From NCBI RefSeq assembly GCF_900142215.1, contig NZ_FRAC01000006.1:519584-583583 (forward strand): a DNA stretch of 64,000 bases. Direction: 5' to 3'. Origin of the DNA: Anaerocolumna jejuensis DSM 15929. Its GTDB lineage: Bacteria > Bacillota > Clostridia > Lachnospirales > Lachnospiraceae. This document shows, piece by piece, positions 1 through 9,149 of the stretch (the first letter of the stretch is position 1; each line of letters begins with the position of its first letter). A program made the position numbers and the translations under genes. Under the pieces are notes generated by a model. The model did not search any database. It saw nothing but the letters and a program-made list of their open reading frames with translations, and had not been told where the DNA came from.

Positions 1-398
1 TTACTGAGTTTTATCATATCACTAAATAAAGAAACTCTTTTACCATCTGATTCAAGCATATCTTCATCGAGCGACTTTATAACAGATGCAATCTCACTTT
101 CAAAATCTATCCAACCCTCTTTAATAAAAGTCTGGTTTTTGTTGAAATACTCTACCCATATATTATCTCCTACCCAATCTAACCAATATTTTTTATTGTC
201 TATAATAGTTTCAAACCCACTTGCCAAGTTTGTTTGTATTTTAATCTGAATAAGAGGATTCAACTTACCCCAGTTGACTTTATCATTACCTTTATCTATA
301 ACCTCGCGGATTACTCTTATAAATTCAAGAAAATCAGAGTACTTGGTTGGTAGATGGTGCGCAAGGTCAAAGCCATTTCCTATCACTAGTATTTCCAT
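1..398 (-). CDS. AbiH family abortive infection protein, N-terminal part (cut by window edge)
   Basis: An open frame of 132 codons starts at the ATG at 398-396 and runs off the left edge without a stop. The N-terminus reads MEILVIGNGFDLAH followed by LPTKYSDFLEF, the signature of the AbiH family of bacteriophage abortive-infection proteins (established for this family). The GNGFDLAH loop resembles a nucleotide-binding glycine loop, but AbiH biochemistry is not settled. An 18-bp block containing an extended -10 (TGTTATACT on the minus strand) lies about 30 bp upstream and recurs before the Pycsar operon, suggesting related promoters. The family call is confident; the missing C-terminus prevents judging whether the gene is intact. 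Confidence 0.85.
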   Translation of the reverse strand, partial: MEILVIGNGFDLAHHLPTKYSDFLEFIRVIREVIDKGNDKVNWGKLNPLIQIKIQTNLASGFETIIDNKKYWLDWVGDNIWVEYFNKNQTFIKEGWIDFESEIASVIKSLDEDMLESDGKRVSLFSDMIKLS

Positions 399-425
399 TT
401 ATTTCACCGACCTTTTATTACATAT

Positions 426-443
426 TTCTTCCAGTATAACAGA
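426..443 (-). promoter_or_regulatory. Promoter -10 region of the AbiH gene, shared with Pycsar
   Basis: The plus-strand string TTCTTCCAGTATAACAGA is identical to 8174-8191. On the minus strand it holds an extended -10, TGTTATACT, followed by GG, about 35 bp before the AbiH start. Similar TATACTGG cores precede the restriction-modification and SIR2 genes. No strong -35 is visible. Confidence 0.55.
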
Positions 444-506
444 TTCTCACATTCTAATAAATACTTTTATTGCAGCATTTTACATATATTGCTCTTTTTG
501 AAAGAT

Positions 507-535
507 AACAGGCAGCCAATCCTTGGCTGCCTGTT
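507..535 (-). terminator. Hairpin after the GNAT gene
   Basis: A perfect inverted repeat with 11-bp arms (AACAGGCAGCC / GGCTGCCTGTT) and a 7-nt loop lies just past the stop of the gene at 551-1255. It lacks a long U-run, so termination is likely but not certain. Confidence 0.6.
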
Positions 536-550
536 ATTACCTCAACTGTA

Positions 551-1255
551 TTAAAAACCTACCATTGAGCCTATGAACTGATTTGTCTTAATATATTGCT
601 CTAAAGAATCTTCCTCAATTAATTTACTAATTATTTTAAGAGTTTTATCATTAAAATCTACCCAATAAGTAATCTCATTTGCATCAGCTATTATTGTTTT
701 AACTTCATTGTTATCCCCTCTTTTTATATCTATTACTGCATCCCACCTTTTGAATAATTCTATCACCTTATCTGAACAAACATTTTTCAGTTCTTTATAC
801 TTTTCAACCTCATCCTGTAATACAAATTCACCATCGACCCTAACAAAGTTGAATTTCTTCTCATTATGATTCTCAAGCCATTTGTCATTATCTATATAGA
901 TACAGTCCTCAGAAGTCAATACCCCACCATGCTTTTTTAAGCCTTCAATCCACTGTGGATTTGTGATAACTGTAATATACAAATCATAACCATTATCTTT
1001 ACATTGTTTAGCTAGTATTCTTATTATTTCTGTGCCCACACCTTTACCCTTCATTGAGTTCGGCAACATTATATTAGTTAATGCCACATAATTCTCCCTA
1101 TCTGACATATGGACTTCAACCACAAAACTTTCTCTTCCTACTTTTATACAAAACCTTACGCTGCTATTTGTTCTTTCATCAACATCGGCTTCACCCAACA
1201 AATCTTTTAAAAAGACTAAAAAATCTCGCTGAATCAAATCAAGTACTTTATTCAT
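551..1255 (-). CDS. GNAT-like acetyltransferase protein
   Basis: A 234-residue soluble protein. The segment around residues 75-115 contains LPNSMKGKGVGTEIIRILA, which fits the acetyl-CoA pyrophosphate-binding motif of GNAT N-acetyltransferases (R/Q-x-x-G-x-G/A) followed by the expected helix. The C-terminal 100 residues are unassigned. The ATG is preceded by AAGGTG at a suitable distance. The substrate cannot be inferred. It stands alone between hairpins at 507-535 and 1367-1399. GNAT proteins in such elements sometimes act as toxins or modifiers, but nothing here shows that. Confidence 0.6.
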   Translation of the reverse strand: MNKVLDLIQRDFLVFLKDLLGEADVDERTNSSVRFCIKVGRESFVVEVHMSDRENYVALTNIMLPNSMKGKGVGTEIIRILAKQCKDNGYDLYITVITNPQWIEGLKKHGGVLTSEDCIYIDNDKWLENHNEKKFNFVRVDGEFVLQDEVEKYKELKNVCSDKVIELFKRWDAVIDIKRGDNNEVKTIIADANEITYWVDFNDKTLKIISKLIEEDSLEQYIKTNQFIGSMVGF

Positions 1256-1366
1256 ATTTTCACCTTATCCCTGTTTTTAATTTCATTATACCAAATTTTA
1301 CAGCCTGTATATACCACTTCTTAGCATTTATAATACTATTACATTTAAGAATTTGCTTATTATATG

Positions 1367-1399
1367 AAGCGGGGCAAATCTAATGGATTTGCCCCGCTT
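1367..1399 (-). terminator. Perfect hairpin downstream of the LRR gene (CGGGG-hairpin family)
   Basis: A perfect 14-bp stem (AAGCGGGGCAAATC / GATTTGCCCCGCTT) with a 5-nt loop follows the stop of the LRR gene. There is no U-tract on either side. It shares the GCGGGG foot with the dispersed hairpin family of this element. Confidence 0.65.
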
Positions 1400-1421
1400 A
1401 TGCATCTGATATATATATATA

Positions 1422-3614
1422 TTAATGTGAGAAATCTGTTACCCTTAGGCTTGGTAAAAGTTTTTCTAAGTCTTTTATTTTTTCACTTTTAACCAATCCA
1501 TAACCTACCCATATATAACGCACTTCTTTGAATCCACCATCAATCTGATTACACATAGCTTTAAAACTCTTAAAATTAACACCTCTAATATTTAAATAAA
1601 CTAGTTTCGGTAATGTTTTAATAGGGGAGATATCTGTCATCTTGGTACCGGCCAAACTTATGGATTTTAGATTTTCCAATAATGCTAGTGGCTTTAAGCT
1701 GCTAACATTATTACCATACAAAATCAAAGTTCGTAGATTTTTCAAGCCATTTAAAGGAGATAAATCTTTTACTTTATCACAATTAAGGTCCAAGTATCCT
1801 ATCTTCTGCAATCCCTTTATACCATTTAAACTCTTTATATTTTTACCCTTTATAGTTAAGGAGTGTAATTTATTTAGGTTACTCATAGAGCCAATATCAC
1901 TTACACCTTGAATCTCTATTTCCAACAATTTCAAATTTCTTAGATTTTTTAATGCACTGATATCTGTTAATTCATCATCACAAACTATAGTCAAACTCAC
2001 TAGTTTTGTCAATTTTTTTAAAGATGAGATATTTTTTATACTATTGTGATTTGTCGTCGAATTTGACACATCTAAAACTTTAAGATTTGTCAATCCAGCT
2101 AAGGCACTAATATCTGTTGTACTAGTTGATGTAAGGTTTAATACTTCTAATTTCTTTAAGTTTTTAAGGAAATCCAAGCTCTTAAGGCTAGTACCCATAA
2201 AATTCAAAGATTTGAGATTTTTCAGGTAGGTTACAGAGTCATAATTTTTTAAGTAATTATACTCTAAATTTAAGTCTGTAACCTGAGTCAAGGCCTTTAA
2301 TGATTTCATTGTGGTCTCACTACATGATTGTAATTCTAGTTTTCTTAATTTATTCAATTTTTTCAGATTGCTTATATCACCCAAATCAGTAGCACTTATA
2401 TTTAACGTGGTTAAATCTGTAAGCAGGGAAATATTATCTGCGTTTTTTATATCATTCCAGCTTATATCCAATACTTTTAATTTGGTAAGCCTTTTGATTA
2501 TAGTTGAATTTTTAAGTCCTGTATCACTTATATTTAAACTTTCAAGTCCTATTAACCCTGATATACTTGTTAAGCTCTCGGCGTCAATTCGTTCTATATC
2601 AAGCACTTTCAGACTTTTCAATGTTTTTAATGCGCTAAGGTCTTTTATTTTACGATGATTATTCGCGAAGATAAGAGTTTCTAAATTTGATTTATTTTCT
2701 AATGCACTTATATCTGTTATATAGTTTTTGGATAAGTTTAACTCTACAAGGTTTTTCAAATTTTTTAGTACTGTAATGTCATTTATGGATGTTGTTCCAA
2801 TATCAAGCACTTTGAGATTTGTTAAATTCTCTAACGCATCAAAGTCATCAAGATAGATATTCCCATCTAATTTTAACTCCTCTAAACCCTTTAGTTCGTT
2901 AAGAGCCCATAGATTCTCAAATCTATTACTATTAAAAATACTAGTTCCACGTCCCAAATCTAATTTTTTCAGATTCTGTAATTCCTCAATACCCTCTAAA
3001 TACTCGATATATCGGTCACTGGCATCCAATTCAGTAATTTTCAAAACATCTTCTTTTGTTAAGACACCTTCTGGTTTATTAATTGTTTCACGGACTGCAG
3101 CTTCTAAATTTTCATCATAAAAAGTTACTTTATCACTATTATTTATCACAGAACCATTATTCTGTGAACTGTTTGAATTATCAATAATGCTTGTGTCTAT
3201 TGGCATTTCAATGGAGTTATGAAGGATTAGTTGTACCCTCAAAGTTTGGATTGCTGCAGTTAACCGTCCTAGTTCTACCCAATCATTCTCTAAATTTTGT
3301 ATCCTACCTGCGACTTCATCCAGTTCAGTTAACAAGCTTACCACCGATGAAGGAACTGTAGCAATACTCTCAACCATATCTGCGAGATTAAGTACCTCTG
3401 TTGCCAAATCTGTAATTTTGTCTGTATCTACCACATTAATTGCCACTGTCGCCTGCACTGCAGTAAGCTTTGCCCTAACACCCTCAACTGCGCTATCAAT
3501 GGATGCAGTACTCCCAGTGCTTACTGTTTCAGCGTGGATTGATTCTGGGGGTAAACCACCAACTACCAACAGTGCTATCATTACAATAGCGATAATTACC
3601 CTTTTCAATTTCAT
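1422..3614 (-). CDS. Secreted leucine-rich-repeat (internalin-like) protein
   Basis: I place the start at the ATG at 3614, preceded by GGGAG, giving a typical signal peptide (MKLKRVIIAIVMIALLVVGG, cleavage near IHA-E). A longer in-frame start at 3701 would bury the signal. After a helical region of about 130 residues and a Ser/Asn linker, the protein is made of roughly 20 LRR units of 21-23 residues with the L-x-x-L-x-x-L-x-L pattern and recurring 'DISAL' / 'NLKNL' turns, as in internalins. No LPXTG motif or C-terminal membrane anchor is seen, so it is probably secreted. The likely role is protein binding or adhesion; the target is unknown. Confidence 0.85.
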   Translation of the reverse strand: MKLKRVIIAIVMIALLVVGGLPPESIHAETVSTGSTASIDSAVEGVRAKLTAVQATVAINVVDTDKITDLATEVLNLADMVESIATVPSSVVSLLTELDEVAGRIQNLENDWVELGRLTAAIQTLRVQLILHNSIEMPIDTSIIDNSNSSQNNGSVINNSDKVTFYDENLEAAVRETINKPEGVLTKEDVLKITELDASDRYIEYLEGIEELQNLKKLDLGRGTSIFNSNRFENLWALNELKGLEELKLDGNIYLDDFDALENLTNLKVLDIGTTSINDITVLKNLKNLVELNLSKNYITDISALENKSNLETLIFANNHRKIKDLSALKTLKSLKVLDIERIDAESLTSISGLIGLESLNISDTGLKNSTIIKRLTKLKVLDISWNDIKNADNISLLTDLTTLNISATDLGDISNLKKLNKLRKLELQSCSETTMKSLKALTQVTDLNLEYNYLKNYDSVTYLKNLKSLNFMGTSLKSLDFLKNLKKLEVLNLTSTSTTDISALAGLTNLKVLDVSNSTTNHNSIKNISSLKKLTKLVSLTIVCDDELTDISALKNLRNLKLLEIEIQGVSDIGSMSNLNKLHSLTIKGKNIKSLNGIKGLQKIGYLDLNCDKVKDLSPLNGLKNLRTLILYGNNVSSLKPLALLENLKSISLAGTKMTDISPIKTLPKLVYLNIRGVNFKSFKAMCNQIDGGFKEVRYIWVGYGLVKSEKIKDLEKLLPSLRVTDFSH

Positions 3615-3707
3615 TTGTTTCTCCCTTACCCTTTCCCATTTATTAACTACAATTATGCCACATTTTCCATTCTCTACAATATATCCTTTATTACTACCCA
3701 ATTCTGT

Positions 3708-4013
3708 TTATCCTATAACACCCAGCCAATTTATTGATTTGATAGTCTTTAAGTACAGCTTTATATCATTACTATTAGGAATTAAGCAGCCTATAATCTC
3801 GGTATCATAGGAATACTGATTTAAAAGCAATGCTTCAATGTTCAATATCTTGCAACCCTCCAAAGTACTTAAAATCAGGCTACAATTTGTTTCATCAAAG
3901 CCTACCCTTGTGATAGCATTACTACAATCTACTGAAACTATAAAATTGCTAAAATCCAACACCAATTTTTTATTTGATACAAAACTGTTTATTATCAACC
4001 TTTCAAACCTCAT
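3708..4013 (-). CDS. Hypothetical 101-residue protein
   Basis: A small protein with ATG preceded by AGAGGAA. It is rich in beta-strand-like hydrophobic alternation and has no signal peptide. It lies upstream of the LRR gene on the same strand with a gap of about 90 bp and could be cotranscribed with it. A -10-like TATAAT with an extended TGG (TTGGTATATAG) sits 10-25 bp upstream. I do not recognise the family. Confidence 0.6.
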   Translation of the reverse strand: MRFERLIINSFVSNKKLVLDFSNFIVSVDCSNAITRVGFDETNCSLILSTLEGCKILNIEALLLNQYSYDTEIIGCLIPNSNDIKLYLKTIKSINWLGVIG

Positions 4014-4040
4014 TTCCTCTATATACCAATATTATAACAT

Positions 4041-4075
4041 GATGCGGGGTGCTTTTAGGATTTGAAAAAGCACCA
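4041..4075 (-). terminator. GATGCGGGG hairpin after the WG-repeat gene
   Basis: The plus strand reads GATGCGGGGTGCTTTT, then a short loop and AAAAAGCAC. The stem pairs GTGCTTTT with AAAAAGCAC. It belongs to the dispersed hairpin family and sits between the WG-repeat gene and the next gene. Confidence 0.5.
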
Positions 4076-4112
4076 CTCCTTGAAGTGGCGCCATATTATG
4101 AGGAATACAATG

Positions 4113-5300
4113 TTAGCCTATCTTGGCGATACCCCACTTATTACCTATCTTATACTTGAGAATGTCCGGGGTCATGCCGGAAACATTGGTACCATCAAAT
4201 TTCCAAGTCTTAGTACCTATCTGCTTACCCTTTGAATTAATTAGCTTATATGTACCGTTGTTACCAACTATAGCAATACCATCTTTTGAGAAGTAATTAG
4301 CATCTGCATACTTAGTTTTGATTACTGTTTTACCCTTTTTATCAATATAGGTATACTTTCCATCGCTACCCTTTACACAAGCCAAACCATTGCTAAAGAT
4401 TACTGGATTATCATATTTAAAGGAAACAACCGTCTTACCTTTTTTATCTATTGCTCCCCATTTACCGTTCTTTTTAACCGTTGCAAGTCCATCATTAAAT
4501 ACTTGGTAGGAGTAGGTTTTGTCTTGTACCCCAAAGTCCTCGAACTGTGCTTTTATTACTGTTTTACCACTCTTATTAATAAATCCCCACTTACCCTTTA
4601 TCTTTACTGGGGCAAGGTTTTGGTTAAATGGTCTTGCTTCCTCATATTTATATGAGATTACCTTTTTATAAGTTTTATCTACATATCCCCATAGCAGTTC
4701 ACCATCCACATAACTACCTGCGCACAATAAACCCTGTGTATACCAGTAATAATCCATTGAACCTGAATACCATTTAACGCTACCGTCAGGCTTGATAATT
4801 GCTACATTGCCATCCTCTGGTCTGGTATCTGTTACTGTTACACCCTCAGAAAAAGGACTAAAAAAACCACTGATTGCTGTAGGACTAATTCTAGGTGAAC
4901 CACTTGGCTTTTTTTCAATTTGCGCTGATTTAAGAGCAATATTACCCTTTGTATCAATATAATACCGATATGGGTCATATTCAAAGTCTTCCTCAGTTGC
5001 TTCTTTTGCTACTGCAATTAAGGCTAAACCATCATGGAAATCCCCAACCTCGGCTATATATTCGTTCTTACCCACATATTTCTTATTTGATAAATCAATT
5101 ACCACTTTACCCTTTGCATCTAAATACTTAAAGGTATCGCCTTGTTTTACCCATACATAACCTTCTGAGTAGACTCCAATTGAATCATACACTGCCTCTG
5201 TTAGATATGTAATGGTTTGTGTTGCTGCCTGCGCTGGCATTGCTGGTATTATGCTTACTAAAAGCATAATTGCTAATGATAGTGACATAATTTTTTTCAT
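4113..5300 (-). CDS. Secreted WG-repeat protein
   Basis: A 395-residue protein with a signal peptide (MKKIMSLSLAIMLLVS to PAQAA). The mature part consists of WG (Trp-Gly) repeats of about 30-45 residues built on the theme KWG-x-I-[ND]-K-x-GK-x-V-I; clear units include KGKWGFINKSGKTVI and KNGKWGAIDKKGKTVV. WG repeats are thought to be beta-structured interaction modules. There is no cell-wall anchor. It resembles many secreted WG proteins of Clostridia. The function is unknown. Confidence 0.85.
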   Translation of the reverse strand: MKKIMSLSLAIMLLVSIIPAMPAQAATQTITYLTEAVYDSIGVYSEGYVWVKQGDTFKYLDAKGKVVIDLSNKKYVGKNEYIAEVGDFHDGLALIAVAKEATEEDFEYDPYRYYIDTKGNIALKSAQIEKKPSGSPRISPTAISGFFSPFSEGVTVTDTRPEDGNVAIIKPDGSVKWYSGSMDYYWYTQGLLCAGSYVDGELLWGYVDKTYKKVISYKYEEARPFNQNLAPVKIKGKWGFINKSGKTVIKAQFEDFGVQDKTYSYQVFNDGLATVKKNGKWGAIDKKGKTVVSFKYDNPVIFSNGLACVKGSDGKYTYIDKKGKTVIKTKYADANYFSKDGIAIVGNNGTYKLINSKGKQIGTKTWKFDGTNVSGMTPDILKYKIGNKWGIAKIG

Positions 5301-5498
5301 AAATTTGTTTTCCCTTTCCCTTTATACTTTTCTGTTTTTTCTTTTGATTCCAATAGCTTTAACTACCCTCCTTCTTTTTACATTAATACACCAACAAATA
5401 ATAAATGTTATTCATACAGTAATATTTATTACAAGTTTATCAAATAACAATTTGCCCGTCAACTCAATAAAATTATAGGTACTGGGAGGTATATTGAA

Positions 5499-5729
5499 AT
5501 GCAAGAAGAATTCAGAGATAACTATATCCGAATTGGATTAAAAATATCATATTATAGAAAAACTAAGGGTTATACCCAAGAGGAGCTTGCTGCAAAGCTC
5601 GAAGTTGCAACATCTTTTATTGGTCAGATTGAGGCACCCAATATACTTAAGCCTATATCTCTTGATACACTTTTTAGGATTGCAAAGGCATTGGAGATTG
5701 AACCTTATAAGTTTTTAGTATTTGATTAA
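5499..5729 (+). CDS. XRE-family HTH transcriptional regulator
   Basis: One of few plus-strand genes. It is 75 residues long, and almost the whole length is a Cro/C1-type helix-turn-helix (GLKISYYRKTKGYTQEEL, AAKLEVATSFIGQIE, PISLDTLFRIAKALEI). The start is preceded by GGGAGG. It is divergent from the WG-repeat gene (198 bp apart), so it may control that promoter or its own. The short length matches stand-alone regulators of mobile elements and restriction systems. Confidence 0.85.
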   Translation: MQEEFRDNYIRIGLKISYYRKTKGYTQEELAAKLEVATSFIGQIEAPNILKPISLDTLFRIAKALEIEPYKFLVFD

Positions 5730-6115
5730 CCATAGCACGGGATGACCAACGGGGTGCGGTCATCTTTCATGCCCGCACCCTTTGTTACAATCTGCAAAAT
5801 TTACGAAATGGAGAGGGAGTTTTACCCACAAAGGCAAGGAAATACCCTTATTGGAATGTTCCTTTGATAACCTACTCATTACCTTTTTTTGAGAGAGTTT
5901 TCTTATTATTACTGGCTAAATAGGGTGTCATTTTTGCGAACTTTTTATTGGGAAAGTGTAATTTGCTTACAATGACAACATAAATACCAGGTACCGATGA
6001 TTTTGAAATTCCCAATGCCTTGAAAGGTTGAAATTTCAATACTTTTTAAAATGTGTTGAATTTGCTTATCTTTTTGATGCGGGGGTCACGGGATGCATGA
6101 GAGGGTTAAGCAGGC
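5730..6115. repeat. Non-coding spacer with a copy of the TTGGGAAAGTG/ATTCCCAAT repeat
   Basis: No convincing gene. ATTGGGAAAGTG (5947-5958) and ATTCCCAAT (6008-6016) can pair across about 50 nt and recur in the same order at 58.08 and 58.53 kb. A TTTTTGCGAA string at 5932 also recurs in other non-coding spacers. The GATGCGGGG word follows at about 6076. Confidence 0.45.
5741..5790 (+). terminator. Two mutually exclusive hairpins after the XRE gene
   Basis: Two overlapping stems can form: GATGACC with GGTCATC, and GGGTGCGG with CCGCACCC followed by TTTGTT. They share bases, so only one can exist at a time. The second is the more terminator-like for the plus-strand gene. Confidence 0.5.
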
Positions 6116-6151
6116 AGAGGGAGGGGCTTCTGAAAAGAAGCCCCTCTCTCG
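6115..6151 (-). terminator. Strong hairpin after the Pycsar operon
   Basis: The stem AGAGGGAGGGGCTTCT pairs with AGAAGCCCCTCTCT around a GAAA tetraloop, directly after the PycTM-like gene. Confidence 0.65.
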
Positions 6152-6159
6152 TTATACTA

Positions 6160-6702
6160 TTATATTAATTGAAATATCATACATATAAACCACAAAATAA
6201 CTGTTACCAATATAAGCAGTATACCCTTATTGTAAAACCACATCTTTTTCTTACATATCTGAGAATTAGTATGTATTTGCTCTATCAAATCATCTTTTAT
6301 CTGCTCTTCCTCATAACCTTTGATTTTACTTTTATAATCCTCTAACTTCTTTGCTCCTATCGTTCCAAAAAAGAATATTGAATCACCTTTTGCTTTAGTC
6401 CTCGCTATCATGCCAAGTAACAAAAGAACTAATGAGGAAAAACTTGCAAGGTACAATAGCACTACAATTACAACAGCTATTATATCCCCACCTGTTATTA
6501 AAGACCAATTACCCTTATCAATTACGGTCTGGAACGCTGAAGGTAATCCGCCTTTAAATACAAAAGCTGATAATACCCCAACCAGAGCTAATGCAAAAGA
6601 AATCTTTGTATCTACATTTCCTACCCATGAATTTGTTAATTCAAGAGTTCTGTAGGCATCTTCTTTGTCAAAATACTGCTTATTATCATTATTCTGCACC
6701 AT
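6160..6702 (-). CDS. Pycsar effector membrane protein (PycTM-like)
   Basis: A 180-residue protein with membrane segments near residues 34-51, 72-100 and 159-179 and a charged cytoplasmic stretch between. The N-terminal LELTNSWVGNVDTKISFAL closely follows the Pycsar transmembrane effector family, in which cCMP or cUMP binding is thought to trigger inner-membrane damage and abortive infection. It begins 2 bp after the cyclase gene ends, so the two are translationally coupled, as in described Pycsar operons. A hairpin terminator follows. The family call rests on both sequence and gene pairing. Confidence 0.85.
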   Translation of the reverse strand: MVQNNDNKQYFDKEDAYRTLELTNSWVGNVDTKISFALALVGVLSAFVFKGGLPSAFQTVIDKGNWSLITGGDIIAVVIVVLLYLASFSSLVLLLLGMIARTKAKGDSIFFFGTIGAKKLEDYKSKIKGYEEEQIKDDLIEQIHTNSQICKKKMWFYNKGILLILVTVILWFICMIFQLI

Positions 6703-6704
6703 AA

Positions 6705-8129
6705 TTAGTACCCCCTTATCTTCTTTACCTTAACGATATAATCTTTAAATGACTCTCTCTTATCATAAGGTATACTATCGTTTTTTAGTCTTGTTTCTAT
6801 CGCATCAATTAATTTCCAGCTTACACTATTTTTACAAGCCCATTGTACTGCACTATCTCTCCAACTAATCCATACTTCACTATTCCTTGCCATCGCTACC
6901 ATAATATCATATGCCTCTTCTTGCATATCATAAAACCCATATACATCAACTAACGAATGTGCTCTGGTCTTTATTTCATCCATGCTTAATCCAATTGCGA
7001 CACCTGCTAAGTATAGTTTTTGTATTATCTCCTTCCAGTAATCTAAACCTATTTTTTCAATGAAATCATATTTGTAGCAAAATGATTTATCAATCAGTGT
7101 ATTTATGAAATTATAATAAGTAATTAGGACACTTTTTAAGTTTTCCTCAGCCTTATTTTTCTTTTCAACTGCTTCTACCTTTGCACTATATTCAATATTA
7201 TACTTTCGATTTAACTCTTGATTTTCTTTCTTTATCTTCTCTTCCAATACTGCCAATTCACGCTCACGTTGGATTAACTTATTCTGCAGGGTCTCGATTT
7301 CTTTTATACCATCTGCCAGTTGCTGTGATGTATCACGTCCTGATGTGCTGTCATCCTCAACTTTTATTGGATGTCCTAATTCTTCCGTGAAATCCATATA
7401 GTAGGCACTGGTTACATACCCTTGAAACAGCTTACTACCCTTATATTTTGCTGATTCAGTCCAGACTTCTTTATACTCTTCCGATAGCCCTTTATATACA
7501 CTATTTGAAATGAATATTTCTCCACCTGCTGCCAAGTCTGAATACTTACTTGCATGATTAGTTGTATTTCCTACCCAAACACAATCCACTTCATTTTCCT
7601 TATTGGTATCGCTTTCTACACCATACATACCAACCTGCGTTACAAGTACCCTTCCATAATCTATACCAATGCCACATTCAATAATCTTTCCATTTACATT
7701 ATTTTTAAGATGTTTATTTAAGCTATAATCTATTACCGTTTGTAAACTTCTTGCCGCATTAATCGCTTTATCTACAGCCTTTTCAGTAACTTCCTCATTT
7801 TCATTCTTTGAATCAATGAAAACTCCCATTATTCTGTCACCAAGAAACTGCCTTGTTACCCCACCATTCTTTCGGACACAATCAACTGCCATCCTCATAA
7901 AAGCACGATATATCTTAACCATACTTTTTGCCTGACTGTTTTCGGTAAGGTAGGTAGACTTTCTTATATCTATAAATAGAATGGCTGCCATAATAGCATA
8001 TGTTTTATTATTGTCCTCCAGTTGCTCTATTGTGGGAGGTAAATCAGATTTTATTTCAATCTGCTCAACTGTTTGTTCTGTGATACTTTTCAATCGTTCA
8101 TCTATTTTATCAAAATCCTGCTTATTCAT
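6705..8129 (-). CDS. Pycsar pyrimidine nucleotide cyclase (PycC-like)
   Basis: A 474-residue protein. Residues 45-250 form a class III nucleotidyl cyclase domain: ILFIDIRKSTYL carries the first metal-binding Asp and FLGDRIMGVF the second, with later GIGIDYGRV and VWVGNTTNHASKY segments. A coiled coil (about 270-330) and a helical C-terminal region, perhaps the phage-sensing part, follow. Adjacent to a PycTM effector, it most likely makes cCMP or cUMP on infection; which one cannot be told by eye. Its promoter shares an 18-bp block with the AbiH gene. The ATG is preceded by AAGGGG. Confidence 0.85.
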   Translation of the reverse strand: MNKQDFDKIDERLKSITEQTVEQIEIKSDLPPTIEQLEDNNKTYAIMAAILFIDIRKSTYLTENSQAKSMVKIYRAFMRMAVDCVRKNGGVTRQFLGDRIMGVFIDSKNENEEVTEKAVDKAINAARSLQTVIDYSLNKHLKNNVNGKIIECGIGIDYGRVLVTQVGMYGVESDTNKENEVDCVWVGNTTNHASKYSDLAAGGEIFISNSVYKGLSEEYKEVWTESAKYKGSKLFQGYVTSAYYMDFTEELGHPIKVEDDSTSGRDTSQQLADGIKEIETLQNKLIQRERELAVLEEKIKKENQELNRKYNIEYSAKVEAVEKKNKAEENLKSVLITYYNFINTLIDKSFCYKYDFIEKIGLDYWKEIIQKLYLAGVAIGLSMDEIKTRAHSLVDVYGFYDMQEEAYDIMVAMARNSEVWISWRDSAVQWACKNSVSWKLIDAIETRLKNDSIPYDKRESFKDYIVKVKKIRGY

Positions 8130-8173
8130 TACTACTTTATTCCCCTTATACCCTCTATATTAAATGCACCTAC

Positions 8174-8191
8174 TTCTTCCAGTATAACAGA
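8174..8191 (-). promoter_or_regulatory. Promoter -10 block of the Pycsar operon
   Basis: Identical over 18 bp to 426-443. It contains extended -10 TGTTATACT plus GG on the minus strand, about 52 bp before the PycC start. Confidence 0.55.
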
Positions 8192-8440
8192 AAATAAGTT
8201 ATAATAAAATATTCTTTTCTTATATACCTTAACTCATTTTACATAAATTCATTACCTATTTGCTGCGGTGTTTCCTTATAAATCTAAGGAAAAGTGTCTC
8301 TCGTTTTTGCGATAAATCATTACCCTCTCCCAAGTCAGTAGGGAACATGGAAAGTGTCTGAATCATTGGGAATACAATATTACTGTTGCCTATTACTACA
8401 ACGGGGGCATCCGGGACAATGAGCTCATAAGGAGCATCGC
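8192..8440. repeat. Non-coding spacer related to the type 2 dispersed repeat
   Basis: It contains TAAGGAAAAGTGTC (8285-8298), TTTTTGCGA (about 8302) and ATTGGGAATACAATATTA, words that recur in the 58-kb spacer in related order. The only open frame (about 67 codons) has no ribosome-binding site or protein-like composition. Confidence 0.4.
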
Positions 8441-8446
8441 GTAAAT

Positions 8447-8478
8447 GAGAGGGTGGCACGGAAACGTGCCACCCTCTC
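8447..8478 (-). terminator. Perfect 14-bp GAAA-tetraloop hairpin
   Basis: GAGAGGGTGGCACG pairs perfectly with CGTGCCACCCTCTC around GAAA. A GGGGGCATCC word, a variant of the hairpin-family flank, lies just to the left. No U-tract. Confidence 0.6.
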
Positions 8479-8547
8479 GGACTGTTCTAAATTAATAGCA
8501 CTCTCCCCTTTAATCATAATATCACTATGTCCCCATAACGCAAAAAA

Positions 8548-8574
8548 GCCGGGAGGCTTTGACCCGGCTCTTTT
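8548..8574. terminator. Bidirectional intrinsic terminator
   Basis: GCCGGG and CCCGGC frame a 9-nt loop, with a T-run on both sides (CTTTTTTG on the minus strand, CTCTTTTG on the plus strand). It is the clearest classical intrinsic terminator in this spacer and implies an RNA ending here from at least one side. Confidence 0.65.
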
Positions 8575-8726
8575 GCTTAACTAAATTAATAAGGGTTATA
8601 TAAACAAACTTAGGAGGATTAACTCCTTAGACAATTGGCTTAAATTGTGGTGTTGCTCAGGTTGACGTCATGTGAGCGATGCTCTCACGACTATGGGTGT
8701 GGTTGATATTGATTAACCTCTATATG

Positions 8727-8764
8727 GTTCTGGTTGCTCAACATAGTTAGGTTGCTCAATATAA
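8727..8764. repeat. 18-bp tandem repeat
   Basis: GGTTGCTCAACATAGTTA is followed directly by GGTTGCTCAATATAACTA, with a further GTTGCTCA near 8650. On the minus strand the unit can be read as V/I-E-Q-P, but the frame is broken by stops, so it may be a relic of a repetitive coding sequence. Confidence 0.45.
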
Positions 8765-9149
8765 CTAACCTACTCTGCTTGCTCCACCTGCTTAGTATAA
8801 AGAAATAGACAGAAGGAGCCTTAGTAATATACTTAGGATTATCATTGCTTTTACAATGTTACCTTTCATATATACCATCACTTTTATTAACTCTCTACTT
8901 ATATGGATGTATCTCCGAACTTTTATGTCCACCTTTTTTCTCAACTGTCCACCTGCATATAAATTACCCTTTTATTTCAACATAAAAATTTTTTCTGTAT
9001 AACTACATTTGGGATTTTTCATCGGTATATTTTCCATTAGACAGATATAGAACCATTTTTCGTTATAAAAGAATGTTGACATATCTATCATATAAGACAG
9101 ATGCAGTTTGGGGCAGTCATCTGGAATACTAATTAAGGAGGACACCAGT

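Noticed and set aside
8256..8459. 67-codon minus-strand frame
   Set aside because: It covers a repeat-type spacer and half of a perfect hairpin, has no ribosome-binding site and no protein-like pattern.
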